The notes beneath the pieces are model-generated. The model saw only the letters and a list, made by a program, of their open reading frames with translations. It made no database searches and was not told the origin of the DNA. DNA of 64,000 nt, from positions 124,001 to 188,000 of the forward strand of contig NZ_CANMAH010000004.1 of NCBI RefSeq assembly GCF_947495825.1. Direction: 5' to 3'. Shown here piece by piece: positions 39,578 through 49,349 of this stretch. The stretch comes from an uncultured Psychrobacter sp. GTDB taxonomy: Bacteria > Pseudomonadota > Gammaproteobacteria > Pseudomonadales > Moraxellaceae. Every line of letters starts with the position of its first letter. The stretch's first letter is position 1. A program made the translations under genes and the position numbers.

Positions 39578-42241
39578 TTATTCTTCTACCCACTCGCCTT
39601 TACGCCAATATACACCCCAACGCGTGGCTTTACCGTTTTTCTCAGAGCCAATATATTGCTCTTTTTTCTTACGTGACCAGCGTAAAATGGTTGGATTACC
39701 ATCAGGATCCTCATCTGGACCTTCAAACAAATATTGGAATTTATCTTCCATTTTGTCTTTGACTGCGCGTAGCTCTGCAAGCTTTGGTGCGCGCGTTTCG
39801 CGTACTTTTGGGAACTTAGACGCTGCTAAGAACATCCCAGCCGCCCCTTCACGTAAAATGAAATAATCATCATGCTTGGTTGATTTGAGCTCCGGCATAT
39901 GAATTGGGTCCATACGCGGCGGGGCAGCTTCTCCGGTTTTGAGCACTTTACGTGTGTTGTCGCATTTTTGACAAGCAAAGTAAGGACCAAAACGACCGGT
40001 CTTTAGCTCCATCTGTCCATCACATTTGTCACAGTCAATGGTCGGTGCGTCTGAGCCTGGGACTTCAAATTTACCTTCTTCTAAGATATAGCCGTCGCAA
40101 TCAGGATTATTACCGCAGATATGTAGCTTGAGACCACCATCGACGATATAACCGTTCATGGCTGTACCACATTTCGGGCAGCGCTTTTTTTCCATCAAAT
40201 CTTTGACTTCGGCCGCCTCGTCGTCTCCTTCAGCATCATCAAGATTGGCAAACGCTTCGACTGGCATTAAGTTTTTTGTACCTTTACAGCGCTCTTTTGG
40301 CGGTAAGTTGTAGCCAGTACAACCTAAGAACACACCCGTTGAACCAGTACGCAGTTGCATCGGACGATCGCAAATATCACAGTGCACATCTGGCACATCT
40401 GTTGGATCATTAGGACGCATGCCGTCTTTATCTTTGGCATGTTCAAGCTTAAGCTTAAAGTCACCATAGAAATTATCTAGCACATCTTTCCAATCTTGGT
40501 CACCTTCTGCGACATGGTCAAGCTTGTCCTCTAATGCTGCGGTAAAGGTGTAATCCATCAAGTCTGGGAAGCTTGCTGTCAGTCTATCAGTGACAATATC
40601 GCCCATTTTTTCGGCAAATAAGCGCTTGTTTTCAAGTTTGACGTAACCGCGATCTTGAATGGTTGAAATAATTGAAGCATAAGTCGATGGACGGCCGATG
40701 CCTTTTTTCTCAAGCTCTTTAACCAAGCTTGCTTCAGTATAGCGCGGTGGCGGCTTGGTAAAGTGTTGACTTGGATCAAGCTTATCGAGGGTGAGCTGAT
40801 CACCCTTTTTGACATCAGGTAACAGCGTGTCATCTGTTTTGGCTGGTGGCATGACTTTAGTATAACCATCAAATGTCATGGTGCGACCACGAGCCTTTAG
40901 CTCAACATCACTGGCACTAACGAATAGGTTTACCGATAAGTATTTCGCTGGCGGCATCTGACAGGCGACAAATTGACGCCAAATCAGCTCATACAGACGT
41001 ATGGCATCGCGTTCAACACCTTTTAGCTGCGTTGACTTCATATTGACATTAGAAGGACGTATGGCTTCATGTGCCTCTTGAGCGCCCTGCTTATTACCGT
41101 AGAAGTTTGGCTTTTCTGGTACATACTTGCTACCAAAGCTGTCTTCGATATAGCCACGTGCAGCAGCCAATGCGTCACCAGACAAAAAGGTCGAATCCGT
41201 ACGCATATAAGTGATGTGACCCGCTTCATACAGACGCTGTGCCAAAATCATGGTCTTCTTAACTGAAAACCCTAAGCGTGTGCTGGCGGCTTGCTGCAAG
41301 GTCGAGGTAATAAACGGCGCACTTGGACGTGATTGTGTTGGTTTTTCCTCACGCTCTTTTACGACAAAATCGCTTGATTTTAGTACCTTTAAAACTTTGT
41401 CAGTCTGCTCTTTATTGACAAGCTTAAGCGTTTTGCCGCCTTGTTTGGTCGCTTCTAAGCGAATAATAGCTTGCTCAGCGTCTGCCGTTTTTTTGGCGGT
41501 ACTGTTGGCAACATGGGTATCGGCATGAATCTGCCAGTATTCCTCTGGTATAAAAGCGCGAATTTCGTGTTCGCGCTCGACCACTAAGCGCATAGCAACC
41601 GACTGTACGCGACCTGCAGACAGACCACGAGCGACCTTTTGCCATAGTAATGGCGAGACCATAAAGCCTACGACTCGATCTAAAAAGCGCCGCGCCTGCT
41701 GGGCGTTGACACGATCGATGTCGAGTTTAGAAGGCTCTTTAAACGCATTTTGAATGGCGGATTTGGTAATCTCATTAAAGACCACACGTTGATACTTACT
41801 ATCAGGGCCGCCAATGACTTCTTTTAGATGCCAAGCGATTGCCTCTCCCTCTCTATCCATATCCGTTGCCAGATATATTTTGTCAGCGTCTTTAGCTAAG
41901 GCTTTAAGCTCTTTGATGACTTTGGTCTTGTTCGGCAGTACTTCATAGACTGCTGCCCAGTCGTGCTCTGGATCGACGCCCATACGGCGCACCAGTGCTT
42001 GCTGCGCTTTTTCTTCTTTACTCAAACTTTCATCTTTTTTGGCCGCAGCTGTCTTTTTTGCACTTTTACTGGCACTGACTGGCAAATCGCGGACATGACC
42101 AATACTTGAGCGGACAATAAAATCATCGCCAAGGTATTTATTGATGGTTTTGGCCTTGGCTGGTGATTCGACAATGACTAAAGACTTACCTTTCGGTTTG
42201 TCAGCAGCAGTTGCCCCTTTTTTGGTTGTAGTTTTTGCCAT
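39578..42241 (-). CDS. topA: DNA topoisomerase I
   Basis: TopA relaxes negatively supercoiled DNA through a tyrosyl-DNA intermediate. The ATG at 42241 follows a GGTG-containing leader and gives 887 residues; an in-frame ATG 15 bases upstream lacks a ribosome site. The Toprim domain starts at [19 protein letters not shown] and has [11 protein letters not shown]; the catalytic Tyr is in ITYMRTDST. Three C-terminal zinc-ribbon modules are visible ([16 protein letters not shown] and CDKCDGQM with their partner cysteines), followed by a basic tail. An extra Lys/Ala-rich insert lies before the ToPrim-domain end ([17 protein letters not shown]). Confidence 0.96.
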   Translation of the reverse strand: MAKTTTKKGATAADKPKGKSLVIVESPAKAKTINKYLGDDFIVRSSIGHVRDLPVSASKSAKKTAAAKKDESLSKEEKAQQALVRRMGVDPEHDWAAVYEVLPNKTKVIKELKALAKDADKIYLATDMDREGEAIAWHLKEVIGGPDSKYQRVVFNEITKSAIQNAFKEPSKLDIDRVNAQQARRFLDRVVGFMVSPLLWQKVARGLSAGRVQSVAMRLVVEREHEIRAFIPEEYWQIHADTHVANSTAKKTADAEQAIIRLEATKQGGKTLKLVNKEQTDKVLKVLKSSDFVVKEREEKPTQSRPSAPFITSTLQQAASTRLGFSVKKTMILAQRLYEAGHITYMRTDSTFLSGDALAAARGYIEDSFGSKYVPEKPNFYGNKQGAQEAHEAIRPSNVNMKSTQLKGVERDAIRLYELIWRQFVACQMPPAKYLSVNLFVSASDVELKARGRTMTFDGYTKVMPPAKTDDTLLPDVKKGDQLTLDKLDPSQHFTKPPPRYTEASLVKELEKKGIGRPSTYASIISTIQDRGYVKLENKRLFAEKMGDIVTDRLTASFPDLMDYTFTAALEDKLDHVAEGDQDWKDVLDNFYGDFKLKLEHAKDKDGMRPNDPTDVPDVHCDICDRPMQLRTGSTGVFLGCTGYNLPPKERCKGTKNLMPVEAFANLDDAEGDDEAAEVKDLMEKKRCPKCGTAMNGYIVDGGLKLHICGNNPDCDGYILEEGKFEVPGSDAPTIDCDKCDGQMELKTGRFGPYFACQKCDNTRKVLKTGEAAPPRMDPIHMPELKSTKHDDYFILREGAAGMFLAASKFPKVRETRAPKLAELRAVKDKMEDKFQYLFEGPDEDPDGNPTILRWSRKKKEQYIGSEKNGKATRWGVYWRKGEWVEE

Positions 42242-42513
42242 ATGTGACGACACCATAATATAAGTAGATTAAAAGTAAGGATAAATTCAGCAGCGTGGCG
42301 ATTTTGTTAATTAATCATAATAGCTCAGCGATTTATTGTATTAGTAGCTGCCAGCAATACGGTCGTTTAACAAACAATAACCATAAAACAAAAATGTGGT
42401 TATAAAGACGTTACACTGCTAAGAGTGAAACTGTCAACTTTAAATAATTTAGAGTTTGCCAAAAACTTCTGCTCAGTGTCCTTTAATGGAGGTGAAAAAA
42501 TTATTTACCAGCT

Positions 42514-43110
42514 TCACGACTGCTTTTGCATAGCTAAGGCCCATTTTTCAAGATTTCCTTTAAGCGCTAGTAAGTCGGTCTCAATCATTTTTGATTGGTA
42601 ATTGGGATTGGTCGCTGGACGAACATAAGCGATATCTTCCCAATAAACAACAATGCTATTAGATTTAGTTAGTAAACCTTTTACAAACGGCTCGATACTG
42701 ACAGGCAAATCCAGCGGCGCCTTGTCTAGAGCAAAATTGGTCTTTTTGAGCACCGTATTTGTGCCACTTTGGTGAGTGCGAATCACACTTGGAATCGTAA
42801 GCTTACTATCATCTGTACTCGTATCGACAAAATTGCTATCTGGTCGCCATTGCCCATCAATCACTTGATAACGCATATGCGGCAGCTGCGTATCGTCGAG
42901 CACGAGGCAGTACTGCCCAAGCATCCCGCGACCATATTCATTGTCACGGCCTTTGATCCAATCAGGACAAGCAACAAGCTTTGGATTAAGCTGTAGACGA
43001 CGCGCCGTCATACGCAGCTTATCTAAACGCTGATCAATACCGTTCGGTTTGAGCGCCATCATACTCCCTAATACAAATAGTACAATGATAACTGCGATCC
43101 ATAACCCCAT
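42514..43110 (-). CDS. Membrane-anchored protein of unknown function
   Basis: I do not recognise this 198-residue protein. It has a single N-terminal membrane anchor (GLWIAVIIVLFVLGSMMAL) and a soluble domain with a Cys pair (ACPDWIKG and GQYCLVLDD), probably outside the cytoplasm. Conserved-looking segments include LPHMRYQVIDGQWRP and NSIVVYWEDIAYVRP. It lies just upstream of topA on the same strand, about 270 bases away, with no obvious operon link. Composition fits the neighbours, so it appears native to the chromosome. Confidence 0.7.
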   Translation of the reverse strand: MGLWIAVIIVLFVLGSMMALKPNGIDQRLDKLRMTARRLQLNPKLVACPDWIKGRDNEYGRGMLGQYCLVLDDTQLPHMRYQVIDGQWRPDSNFVDTSTDDSKLTIPSVIRTHQSGTNTVLKKTNFALDKAPLDLPVSIEPFVKGLLTKSNSIVVYWEDIAYVRPATNPNYQSKMIETDLLALKGNLEKWALAMQKQS

Positions 43111-43462
43111 GAAAAACTTGCCTTATCGTTTGGTTAATAAGCATCTATTAACGTTATAAATGGTACTTGTTTGCTAGCCATCATCAAATATGACCAGCTC
43201 TTTTATAGTTACTATATACTAAGCCAGTGTGCTATTAGCTAACTAAGAGACACTCTCAAGATGCTATGCGCAGACTAATATCGCGGTCTTGTACACAAAA
43301 TTCAAGCACAAGCTTCTATTCTGCATAAAGAATAGACAAACAAACACTTCTATATCAATCACTTAAAAAGAGATAATAATTCAACTCAATAACAAGATAT
43401 AAAAGCCACTCGTACAAAAAATGCTATGATAAACCATAATTTTAAACACGCGCAGGTTTATT
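43111..43462. other. Divergent spacer, unknown protein / DUF2799 gene
   Basis: An AT-rich spacer with the two upstream regions. No strong hairpin, dyad or small gene was found. Confidence 0.4.
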
Positions 43463-44014
43463 ATGAACTATCTTTTTAAACAAAACGCATCGACCCCTGC
43501 TTTACGCAGCAAAGCGCCTAACACAGTGAGTAATATACAGACGCATAAATCCAGTATGGCTTTAGCGATAATAGGTGCATCTGTACTCGCTCTATCAGGC
43601 TGTGCCACGACGAAAAAACTTACGCCGCAGCAGTGTCAAACCAGCAACTGGCAGGAAGTTGGCTATGCAGATGGAATCCGCGGTCGCTCAGGGGCTTACT
43701 TTGGACACTATACCAATCAATGCGCAAGCGTTAACGGTGCTATGCCTAACCGTATCCAATGGGAGCAAGGACGCAAGCAAGGCCTCAAAAATTATTGTAC
43801 CGAGCTCAATGCTTATAAACTTGGCCGTGAAGGCTACGACTGGCAGCCTGTTTGCCCGCTCGAAGGTATCGAAAAGTTAGAAGAAGCCTACTCGCAAGGG
43901 CGCTACTACTATATTCGTCAGCGTGACCTCGACTACCTACGTACGCCTTATCCGTTCGGCTATGGGCCTGGACGCTTTGGTTACGGTTATCGTCCATTTG
44001 GTTATGGCTGGTAA
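43463..44014 (+). CDS. DUF2799 lipoprotein
   Basis: The 183-residue product starts with an unusually long, polar N-region of about 30 residues, then a lipoprotein signal with lipobox ALSGC near residue 47; a Met near residue 33 (MALAIIGASV) would be a more typical start but has no better ribosome site. The mature domain matches DUF2799: CQTSNWQEVGYADGIRGR, ARGGYHTNQ-like region, WEQGRKQGLKNYC and EEAYSQGRYY. The C-terminus is a repetitive aromatic tail (PFGYGPGRFGYGYRPFGYGW). Function is unknown; the protein should be anchored in the envelope. Confidence 0.84.
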   Translation: MNYLFKQNASTPALRSKAPNTVSNIQTHKSSMALAIIGASVLALSGCATTKKLTPQQCQTSNWQEVGYADGIRGRSGAYFGHYTNQCASVNGAMPNRIQWEQGRKQGLKNYCTELNAYKLGREGYDWQPVCPLEGIEKLEEAYSQGRYYYIRQRDLDYLRTPYPFGYGPGRFGYGYRPFGYGW

Positions 44015-44259
44015 CAAGTATAGTCCGACGTTGATAAACAATGCTGACAACTTAAAATGTTCTATAATAAAGAAAACCTCACAAGGTTGCCCAAGCGAGG
44101 CTGGAGGAAAAATTTATTATTTTAATTATTCTTCTTATTGTTTTGGTTATATTCTTATTGCTGGGTTTGTTGGTTTTTTTAGCAAGCTTATTGTTATAAC
44201 TGCTAATCTCTCAATATAGCTCATCTATAAGAACTACTTAAAAAGAGTTACTTAAAAAG

Positions 44260-44661
44260 TTACTCATTGACAAAGGCTATCTTGGACAGTCCGGCTTCAC
44301 TCGCAGCGGCCAGCACTTGTGCCACGGTATCGTATTTACTATCTTTGTCAGCGCGTAGCTGCACTGAAGGGTCTTCGCCTGTCGCACTCTGCTCTTGTAG
44401 CCTCGCCTCTAGCGCCTCCATACTAATCGGATCGCTGTCCCAAAATAGACCTGCGTCTTTATCAATACTGATTTGAATGGCTTTTGGTGGCGGCTCATTG
44501 ACTTCTGCACTGGTCTTTGGCAAATCTAAGGGTACCGTAGGATTAAGCACTGTCGCCGTCAACAAAAATATAATCATTAAGACCAGCATGATATCAATCA
44601 GCGGTATAAGGTTCATCTCATTCATGCTTTGAACGTCGTCATCACCCAGTTGAAATGCCAT
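44260..44661 (-). CDS. exbD: Biopolymer transport protein ExbD
   Basis: ExbD and ExbB form the proton-driven motor that energises TonB. The 133-residue protein has a short cytoplasmic start with NEMNLIPLIDIMLVLMIIF, in which the Asp of LIDIM is the essential proton-carrying residue, one membrane segment, and a periplasmic domain with VQLRADKDSKYDTVAQVL. It is third in the tonB-exbB-exbD group, 112 bases after exbB. Iron control is expected through the Fur-like box upstream of tonB. Confidence 0.93.
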   Translation of the reverse strand: MAFQLGDDDVQSMNEMNLIPLIDIMLVLMIIFLLTATVLNPTVPLDLPKTSAEVNEPPPKAIQISIDKDAGLFWDSDPISMEALEARLQEQSATGEDPSVQLRADKDSKYDTVAQVLAAASEAGLSKIAFVNE

Positions 44662-44773
44662 AATTTCCCTCGATATACTGCTTTCAATTCGTTTGGTTAT
44701 TCACGTTACCACTTACATTCATTACCTAATCACGACCCTCATCAGTTTTAACGACCTTGTTAGAGGGAAGCCA

Positions 44774-45457
44774 CTATCCCTGCGATGGGGCTGAGTTGCG
44801 ATAGTGCGCGGTGTGCTGTGCGTCTTTTTGAGTGACCTGCTTATCTTTTGCCACCTGTGCGGCGGGGACGGTACTTGGACGGCTATTGGCCACTGCTTGC
44901 TTAGCAGAAGCAGATGTCGCCAACAGATCATGGGCACGGTCATTGGCATGGTACATCACTCGGCGATTGATACGCACCGAAAGGTTATAAAACACCACCG
45001 CTGGAATGGCGACAGCGATACCAAGACCTGTCATGATCAGTGCCTCACCGACAGGCCCTGCCACTTGTCCAAGTCCTGCTTGTCCGGTCATGCCGATATT
45101 GTGCAGCGCATGAAAGATGCCCCATACCGTCCCAAATAGCCCGATAAAGGGGGCAATCGCAGCGGTCGTCCCGAGAATAGGCAGGCCGCGCTCACTGGCA
45201 AAGCGGTAGCGGCCGATATGCTTGAGTAATGTTTGCTCAGTAACTAGGCGACGCTGGGCTGCATCACAACCGTCCAGCTCAGGCTGCTTGACCATCATCT
45301 GCTGACTCAAATCGTCGGCGACAGTGGTAGCCAGTTTGCGGCTTTGTAGCACACGGATAATCCCCGTCACCCAAGAGATAATAGATAAAATCAATAGCAA
45401 AAAGAACAAGGTCTTGGTCACCATATCGCTGATTTGCCAGTAGTGCATAAAGTCCAT
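44774..45457 (-). CDS. exbB: Biopolymer transport protein ExbB (MotA/TolQ/ExbB family)
   Basis: The protein is the channel-forming partner of ExbD. The start at 45457 has an AAGGAT ribosome site and gives 227 residues; the frame continues upstream to 45487 without a good site. It has the family's first membrane segment near residues 13-33, a cytoplasmic loop, and the two later segments around GTTAAIAPFIGLFGTVWGI and GEALIMTGLGIAVAIPAVVFY. The C-terminal 45 residues are a variable, basic and Gln-rich tail. It lies between tonB and exbD on one strand. Confidence 0.92.
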   Translation of the reverse strand: MDFMHYWQISDMVTKTLFFLLLILSIISWVTGIIRVLQSRKLATTVADDLSQQMMVKQPELDGCDAAQRRLVTEQTLLKHIGRYRFASERGLPILGTTAAIAPFIGLFGTVWGIFHALHNIGMTGQAGLGQVAGPVGEALIMTGLGIAVAIPAVVFYNLSVRINRRVMYHANDRAHDLLATSASAKQAVANSRPSTVPAAQVAKDKQVTQKDAQHTAHYRNSAPSQG

Positions 45458-45577
45458 GTTAGAATCCTTAATGTTTAATACCATCATATGATAGCGCTAC
45501 GTATGTCACAGCTAGCCTTATCATAAAAATCATAAATATCTTTTAAAATCAATGAGATAAATTCAATAAAAAAAGCT

Positions 45578-46525
45578 CTAAGGTACAGCGTAGCTGACGG
45601 GTAGTGTTACATTACCCACCACAGGCACGCCGTTTTGTGTAAAAGGCTTAAACTTGCCAGAGCGAACTTGACGCTGCGCCTCTTTATCTACTCTTGGATT
45701 GCCCGAAGACTGTGCCACTCGCACACTATCGATACCACCTTGCTTATTGACTCTTAACACCAGCACCACGTTAAACGTATCGCCTGAGCGAGCATTACGA
45801 GCAGCGCGCTCAGGAAAGCTCAATCTCGGCGGCGATGCCCAATCTGCATTACTGGCAGTAAAGTTCACTGGCGTATTGCTTGCTGCAGCCGCAGCGGCTT
45901 CTTTGGCCGCTTTCGCTTGAGCCGCTCTTTGCGCGGCTTGCTGGGCAGCCAGTGCTTCAGCTTCTCTAGCAGCTTGCTCTGCCGCCAACCTCTCAGCCTC
46001 TTGCGCTGCTGCTTTGTCACGTGCTTCTTGCTCAGCCTTCCGCTGTTCTTGCTCTCTTATACGACGTTCTTCGGCTCTGCGTTGTTCATCAGCTGCTTGG
46101 GTATCAACTTTAGGCTCAGCTATCGGTGTTTTTGGCGTTTCTGTCTTGATGATGTCAGGCTGCTTTTCTACTACTTTTTTAGGCGGCGTTACTTTTTTTG
46201 GTGGTGTTGCTTTAGGCGGTTTTTCTTTGATGACCGGCTCTTTGACCGGTTTTGGTTGAGCCTTGACGGCAGGCGCGGCTTTAGGTTCGGGCGGCGTAGC
46301 TGGCGGTATATCAGAAACCACCTCCTCCACCACTGCGACAGGCTCTTTTTGCAAAGTCACCATTTCTATCTCAATAGGCGACGTCTGATTTTTTGGCGAC
46401 TCTTCTATCTCAGGTGTTTTGAGCGATGCTAATGCGACTACCGTCAGCGCATGTAGCGCTGCAGCTATCGCAATAGCTGTCAGTGTCAATTTAGGAGATG
46501 GCGCGTCTAAACTCGTTGAATTCAT
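45578..46525 (-). CDS. tonB: TonB energy transducer
   Basis: TonB links ExbBD to outer-membrane receptors. The 315-residue protein has one N-terminal membrane segment (TLTAIAIAAALHALTVVAL), a Pro-Lys-rich periplasmic stretch (PPKATPPKKVTPPKKV), a long Glu/Gln/Ala/Arg-rich helix from about residue 140 to 215, and a C-terminal TonB fold with VNKQGGIDSVRVAQSSGN and the YAVP ending. The helical spacer is longer than in E. coli TonB (239 residues) and recalls TolA. A Fur-box-like sequence is 54 bases upstream. exbB and exbD follow. Confidence 0.93.
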   Translation of the reverse strand: MNSTSLDAPSPKLTLTAIAIAAALHALTVVALASLKTPEIEESPKNQTSPIEIEMVTLQKEPVAVVEEVVSDIPPATPPEPKAAPAVKAQPKPVKEPVIKEKPPKATPPKKVTPPKKVVEKQPDIIKTETPKTPIAEPKVDTQAADEQRRAEERRIREQEQRKAEQEARDKAAAQEAERLAAEQAAREAEALAAQQAAQRAAQAKAAKEAAAAAASNTPVNFTASNADWASPPRLSFPERAARNARSGDTFNVVLVLRVNKQGGIDSVRVAQSSGNPRVDKEAQRQVRSGKFKPFTQNGVPVVGNVTLPVSYAVP

Positions 46526-46578
46526 AACACTCTAATATTCATTAACTGAGGTAGAATGGTGTAGATGATAGTGCAAAC

Positions 46579-46597
46579 GATAATTATTATCAATAAT
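46579..46597. promoter_or_regulatory. Fur-box-like site upstream of tonB
   Basis: GATAATTATTATCAATAAT matches 14 of 19 positions of the consensus GATAATGATAATCATTATC and lies 54 bases before the tonB start codon. Confidence 0.6.
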
Positions 46598-46806
46598 AAA
46601 TTATGATATTTTATTGTTAGTCAAAGATTATCTTGCTGCTATTGCAAGGTTATTTATATTAAAAAGGCCTTATTTTAGTTAAGCCTTCCTACTCAAAAAC
46701 CTCTTTGTATAATAAAGCATGCCTATAAAAACATTTGGCTAAAAACGCAATGTTTAACTAATAATCCTACTTACTTTAGTTAAATAAAATGCTCAGTAAT
46801 AAATAC

Positions 46807-46829
46807 CATTATCATTTTTATTGATAATG
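46807..46829. promoter_or_regulatory. Fur-box-like site upstream of the siderophore binding-protein gene
   Basis: CATTATCA and TGATAATG form an 8-bp inverted repeat with 7 bases between, followed by GAGTCTCAATT, which extends the Fur-like hexamer pattern. It lies about 130 bases before the gene start. The spacer between tonB and this gene (46526-46961) otherwise carries only AT-rich promoter-like sequence. Confidence 0.6.
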
Positions 46830-46961
46830 AGTCTCAATTACTTTATGATATCCCCTGTCTTATAATTCTATTCTATAAAAGCATCAGATGCTTATTGTTT
46901 ATCAATACAGGCAGATACATTACTAATAAGCTGCCTATATCCGTCATATACCGAGTTATTT

Positions 46962-48017
46962 ATGTCTACTAACCCCATGTCCTCTACCCGTTCTACTACT
47001 CCTTTACTTAAACGTCCATTATGGACAGCGATGGCCACTGCCCTTGCTGCGACGATCAGTGTGGCAGGCTGTAGCTCTCCTGAGTCCAACGACTCAGAGC
47101 CAGCAGACGCTCAGACCGAAAACCCAACCGCTGACCATGCCGAAAACGTCGCCAATAACGATGCTGTCTCGACGCATACCATTACTGTCGATACCGCCAG
47201 AGGGGATATGGATCTGGCAATGAATCCATCGCCATTGGTCGTCTATGACATGACCTTGCTACAGGATTTGGCAGCGTTGGACGTCGCTGTCGATGGAGCG
47301 CCAAGTGGCCTACATTTGGATAACTTGCATTCAGAGACGCAGCCTGAACCAAAAGAAGTAGGCACGGTATTTGAGCCAGACCTTGAGGCTCTAAACGCCA
47401 TGCAGCCCCAAGCCATCTTGGTCGGCTCGCGGATGGCCGAAAAATACGATGCGCTCTCAAGCATCGCGCCAACGCTAGATATGACCATCGATACGGCCAA
47501 CATCTATGAGTCGAGTAAACAGCGTTTGCACGATCTTGGCGCGCTGTTTGGTAAAAGTGCGCAAGCAGCCAAATTACAAAGCAATATCGACAGCCTAATC
47601 ACAGAGACCAAAGCGGTCACTAAAGACAGTGGCACCGGTCTGGTGGTGATGGTCAATGGCAATAAAATGTCTGTCTATGGCGCTGACTCACGCTATGGGT
47701 TTATTCATAATGTCGTCAATGTGCCGATCGCTGATGATCAAATCAAAGAAGGTCGTCATGGTCAGCCAATCTCTTTTGAATATCTACAAAAGACCAACCC
47801 TGATTGGCTATTCGTCGTCGATCGTAGCGCCGCTATCGGTGAAGACGGCGTAGGTGCCAAAGCGGTCTTAGACAATCCGCTGGTCGCCCAAACCACCGCG
47901 TGGCAAAAAGACCAAGTGGTTTATCTAAGCCCAGATTCTTATCTTGCCTTTGGTGGTTATTATCAGTGGATACAAGATCTGACCACGATAAAAAATGCGT
48001 TTGCAAGCGCACAATAA
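46962..48017 (+). CDS. Siderophore ABC transporter, substrate-binding lipoprotein
   Basis: The 351-residue protein is a periplasmic binding protein of the FatB/CeuE type. It has a long N-region then a lipoprotein signal with lipobox VAGC near residue 36, an acidic linker (residues 40-70), and two lobes joined by a helix. GTVFEPDLEALNAMQPQAIL and LVGSRMAEKYDALSSIAPT are typical. It should bind a ferric siderophore, possibly a catecholate, but the ligand cannot be read from the sequence. Its upstream Fur-box-like palindrome and the permease and ATPase genes that follow define an iron import operon. Confidence 0.9.
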   Translation: MSTNPMSSTRSTTPLLKRPLWTAMATALAATISVAGCSSPESNDSEPADAQTENPTADHAENVANNDAVSTHTITVDTARGDMDLAMNPSPLVVYDMTLLQDLAALDVAVDGAPSGLHLDNLHSETQPEPKEVGTVFEPDLEALNAMQPQAILVGSRMAEKYDALSSIAPTLDMTIDTANIYESSKQRLHDLGALFGKSAQAAKLQSNIDSLITETKAVTKDSGTGLVVMVNGNKMSVYGADSRYGFIHNVVNVPIADDQIKEGRHGQPISFEYLQKTNPDWLFVVDRSAAIGEDGVGAKAVLDNPLVAQTTAWQKDQVVYLSPDSYLAFGGYYQWIQDLTTIKNAFASAQ

Positions 48018-48074
48018 ACGCGGCAACCATACCAGCTATTTTTTGACCTATTATTTAATGAGCCAGTAGCCGTT

Positions 48075-49178
48075 ATGTCGTTATTTTCATCGCGTGCCCA
48101 GACCCGCACCAATAGTCTTGAGACCAGTTCCGCTTTGCCCACATCATCACCTTGGCAAAGCGGCAGCAAGGCTCTGAGTCATACGCGTCGGCGTGCGGCC
48201 ATACCGCCATGGCTTATCAACACAGCCAGCCTCATCATGATGGGGCTTTTGGTGTTGTTAAGTTTATCCATTGGGGTGGCGGATTTTTCATGGTCTGGTA
48301 TTTTTCATAGCCTCATCAACCATAGCGCCAACTCAGACAGCTCGCTACTACTGGTGAGCCGCATACCGCGTACCATTGCCATTATTTTGACCGGTGTCGC
48401 CATGGCGGTGGCAGGGATGATCATGCAAGTGGTGCTAAAAAACCGCTTCGTCGAGCCATCGATGGTAGGGGCAACGCAAAGCGCAGCACTGGGTTTGTTG
48501 GTTGTCAGCCTGCTGTTCCCTGCCAGTGCGCTACTGGTCAAAATGGGTGTCGCCACCATCGCGGCAGTCGGTGGCATGATGCTGTTTATGCTACTCATTC
48601 ACCGCATTCCACCGACGGATTTTTTGATGATTCCGCTCATCGGTATCGTCTTTGGCGGTATCATCGAAGCGGTAACGACCTTTATTGCCTATCAGACCGA
48701 GACGCTGCAGATGCTCAGTGTTTGGCAATTTGGCGACTTCTCTGGCGTTTTGGCAGGGCGTTATGAGCTGCTATGGTTGACGGGCGCGCTGTGCGTGCTG
48801 GCTTATATCATCGCTGATAAGCTAACCATCGTTGGGCTAGGCGATAATATCGCTCTAAACTTAGGCATTAGTAAGCGGCAGGTCACTTGGCTTGGCGTCG
48901 GTATGGTGGCGATGATGAGCGCGGTCGTCGTCGTGACGGTGGGCATGATTCCTTTCATTGGTCTAGTGGTGCCCAATATAGTCAGTCGGCTGATGGGCGA
49001 TAAGCTGCGCCGTAGCTTGCCAGCTGTCGCGCTACTGGGCGCATCGGCAGTATTGCTCTGCGATATCATCGGGCGCTCTATCCACTACCCCTTTGAAGTG
49101 CCGGTCGCCACGGTGTTTGGTGTGGTCGGCACGGTGCTGTTTTTATGGCTATTATTGCGCGCGCCTGCTGAGCGATAA
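48075..49178 (+). CDS. Siderophore ABC transporter permease 1 (FecCD family)
   Basis: The 367-residue protein has about nine or ten membrane segments of the BtuC/FecCD permease family. Family marks include the SRIPRTIAIILTGVAMAVAG motif, MVGATQSAALGLL, NLGISKRQVTWLGV and the coupling region GLVVPNIVSRLMGDKLRR, which contacts the ATPase. The first 40 residues are a Ser/Arg-rich extension with no obvious function. It is closest in type to FatD/YclN. It follows the binding protein by 57 bases. Confidence 0.92.
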   Translation: MSLFSSRAQTRTNSLETSSALPTSSPWQSGSKALSHTRRRAAIPPWLINTASLIMMGLLVLLSLSIGVADFSWSGIFHSLINHSANSDSSLLLVSRIPRTIAIILTGVAMAVAGMIMQVVLKNRFVEPSMVGATQSAALGLLVVSLLFPASALLVKMGVATIAAVGGMMLFMLLIHRIPPTDFLMIPLIGIVFGGIIEAVTTFIAYQTETLQMLSVWQFGDFSGVLAGRYELLWLTGALCVLAYIIADKLTIVGLGDNIALNLGISKRQVTWLGVGMVAMMSAVVVVTVGMIPFIGLVVPNIVSRLMGDKLRRSLPAVALLGASAVLLCDIIGRSIHYPFEVPVATVFGVVGTVLFLWLLLRAPAER

Positions 49179-49200
49179 GGTGTCCTGTAATAAGGCACCT
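49178..49200 (+). other. Intercistronic hairpin between the two permease genes
   Basis: AGGTGTC pairs with GGCACCT (one G-U pair) across a 9-nt loop, starting at the last base of the permease 1 stop codon. No T-run follows. A 171-base gap separates the permeases, while other gaps in the operon are 57 and 80 bases, so the hairpin may trim or stabilise the mRNA. Confidence 0.5.
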
Positions 49201-49349
49201 CATAACAATAATGTAACGCATAATAACGCATCTGGCCATAAAGTAGCTGACTCACCACCATTGACCCTTTTCTTTATTTATTCGTCCTGTTGTCTGCTTA
49301 GATAAGCGTGGCGTTGTTACTATTACAGGTAGCATAGTAGGATTTACGT

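Noticed and set aside
42489..42496. GGAGGTGA as a strong plus-strand ribosome site
   Set aside because: No start codon or open frame follows at the right distance; it lies in the tail of a minus-strand gene.
45917..46432. A 171-codon plus-strand reading frame opposite tonB
   Set aside because: It is the antisense shadow of the Lys/Pro/Glu-rich tonB gene; its composition (runs of Phe, Leu and Arg) is an artefact and it has no ribosome site.
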